60,196 nucleotides of DNA, taken from assembly GCA_964419225.1 (NCBI GenBank), contig CAYQPF010000013.1:1-60196 (forward strand). The letters run 5' to 3'. Below the pieces are notes generated by a model. The model did no database searches. It saw only the letters and a list, made by a program, of their open reading frames with translations, and was not told where the DNA came from. Of this stretch, positions 60,169 through 60,196 are shown in pieces (position 1 is the first letter of the stretch; the number at the start of each line of letters is the position of its first letter). Made by a program: the position numbers and the translations under genes. Source of the DNA: CAYQPF01 sp964419225. Its GTDB lineage: Bacteria > Cloacimonadota > Cloacimonadia > Cloacimonadales > CAYQPF01.

Positions 60169-60196
60169 TAATAAAATTCCCTTAAGGCTGCCGGAA

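Overview
The window looks like a draft-assembly fragment from an anaerobic, AT-rich, Gram-negative bacterium. The best guess is Candidatus Cloacimonadota or a close neighbour of the Fibrobacterota/Chlorobiota/Bacteroidota group. The reasons are several secreted proteins ending in a type IX-like (FlgD-Ig/Por) sorting domain with the NYPNPFNP motif, a two-component-propeller secreted protein, an [FeFe]-hydrogenase-like sensor, a complex I/group 4 hydrogenase-related membrane complex and an NADP-type glutamate dehydrogenase. No rRNA, tRNA, CRISPR array or insertion sequence was found. No marker gene fixes the taxon, so this placement is inference.

Layout. 1-6727 (minus strand): a potassium-uptake locus, kdpB (cut by the window edge), kdpA and kdpF, led by a membrane histidine kinase overlapping kdpF by 4 nt, with an NtrC-type sigma-54 activator further upstream. 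Three copies of a 13-bp palindrome surround these regulatory genes. 6813-8975: a fusion of a urea-transporter-like membrane domain to an M23 peptidase domain. 9205-12700: a tight four-gene operon (TPR protein, PqqD-like carrier, ATP-grasp ligase, LysA-like PLP decarboxylase with an altered CESGD motif), which is my best candidate for an undescribed biosynthetic or peptide-modification system. 13112-17841: an orphan fumarase-alpha-type dehydratase and a TM287/288-type heterodimeric ABC exporter. 18475-21381: a secreted beta-propeller/beta-helix protein. 21569-26448 (minus): methyltransferase, rmlA, hisS, a lipase-like secreted hydrolase and an unknown cysteine-rich protein. 26570-30090 (plus): a CheY-like regulator, an MFS transporter and an ABC-F ATPase, coupled end to end. 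30180-31331: a YcaQ-type DNA glycosylase homologue. 31507-35052: secreted propeller protein and a PDZ-aspartyl-protease lipoprotein. 36751-38947 region: a DsbD, TlpA and outer-membrane-like protein operon. 39154-41205: an [FeFe]-hydrogenase/methyl-accepting fusion; lepA is divergent at 41375. 43794-49528: a secreted subtilisin broken by a one-base frameshift at its catalytic Asp, and a further secreted protein. 49529-50538: no gene, poly-G tracts and a 10-N assembly gap. 50539-58501: a six-subunit energy-converting-hydrogenase-related (Ehr) complex without [NiFe] ligands, led by an HTH-EIIA regulator. 58837-60168: gdhA.

Intergenic DNA carries several dispersed repeat families: two copies of a ~180-bp element, four arrays of a 9-nt GTCCATAWA unit, a 31-bp repeat, a 25-bp repeat, and a short TAGCGTCCAGCA motif that begins at or next to the stop codon of sorting-domain genes.
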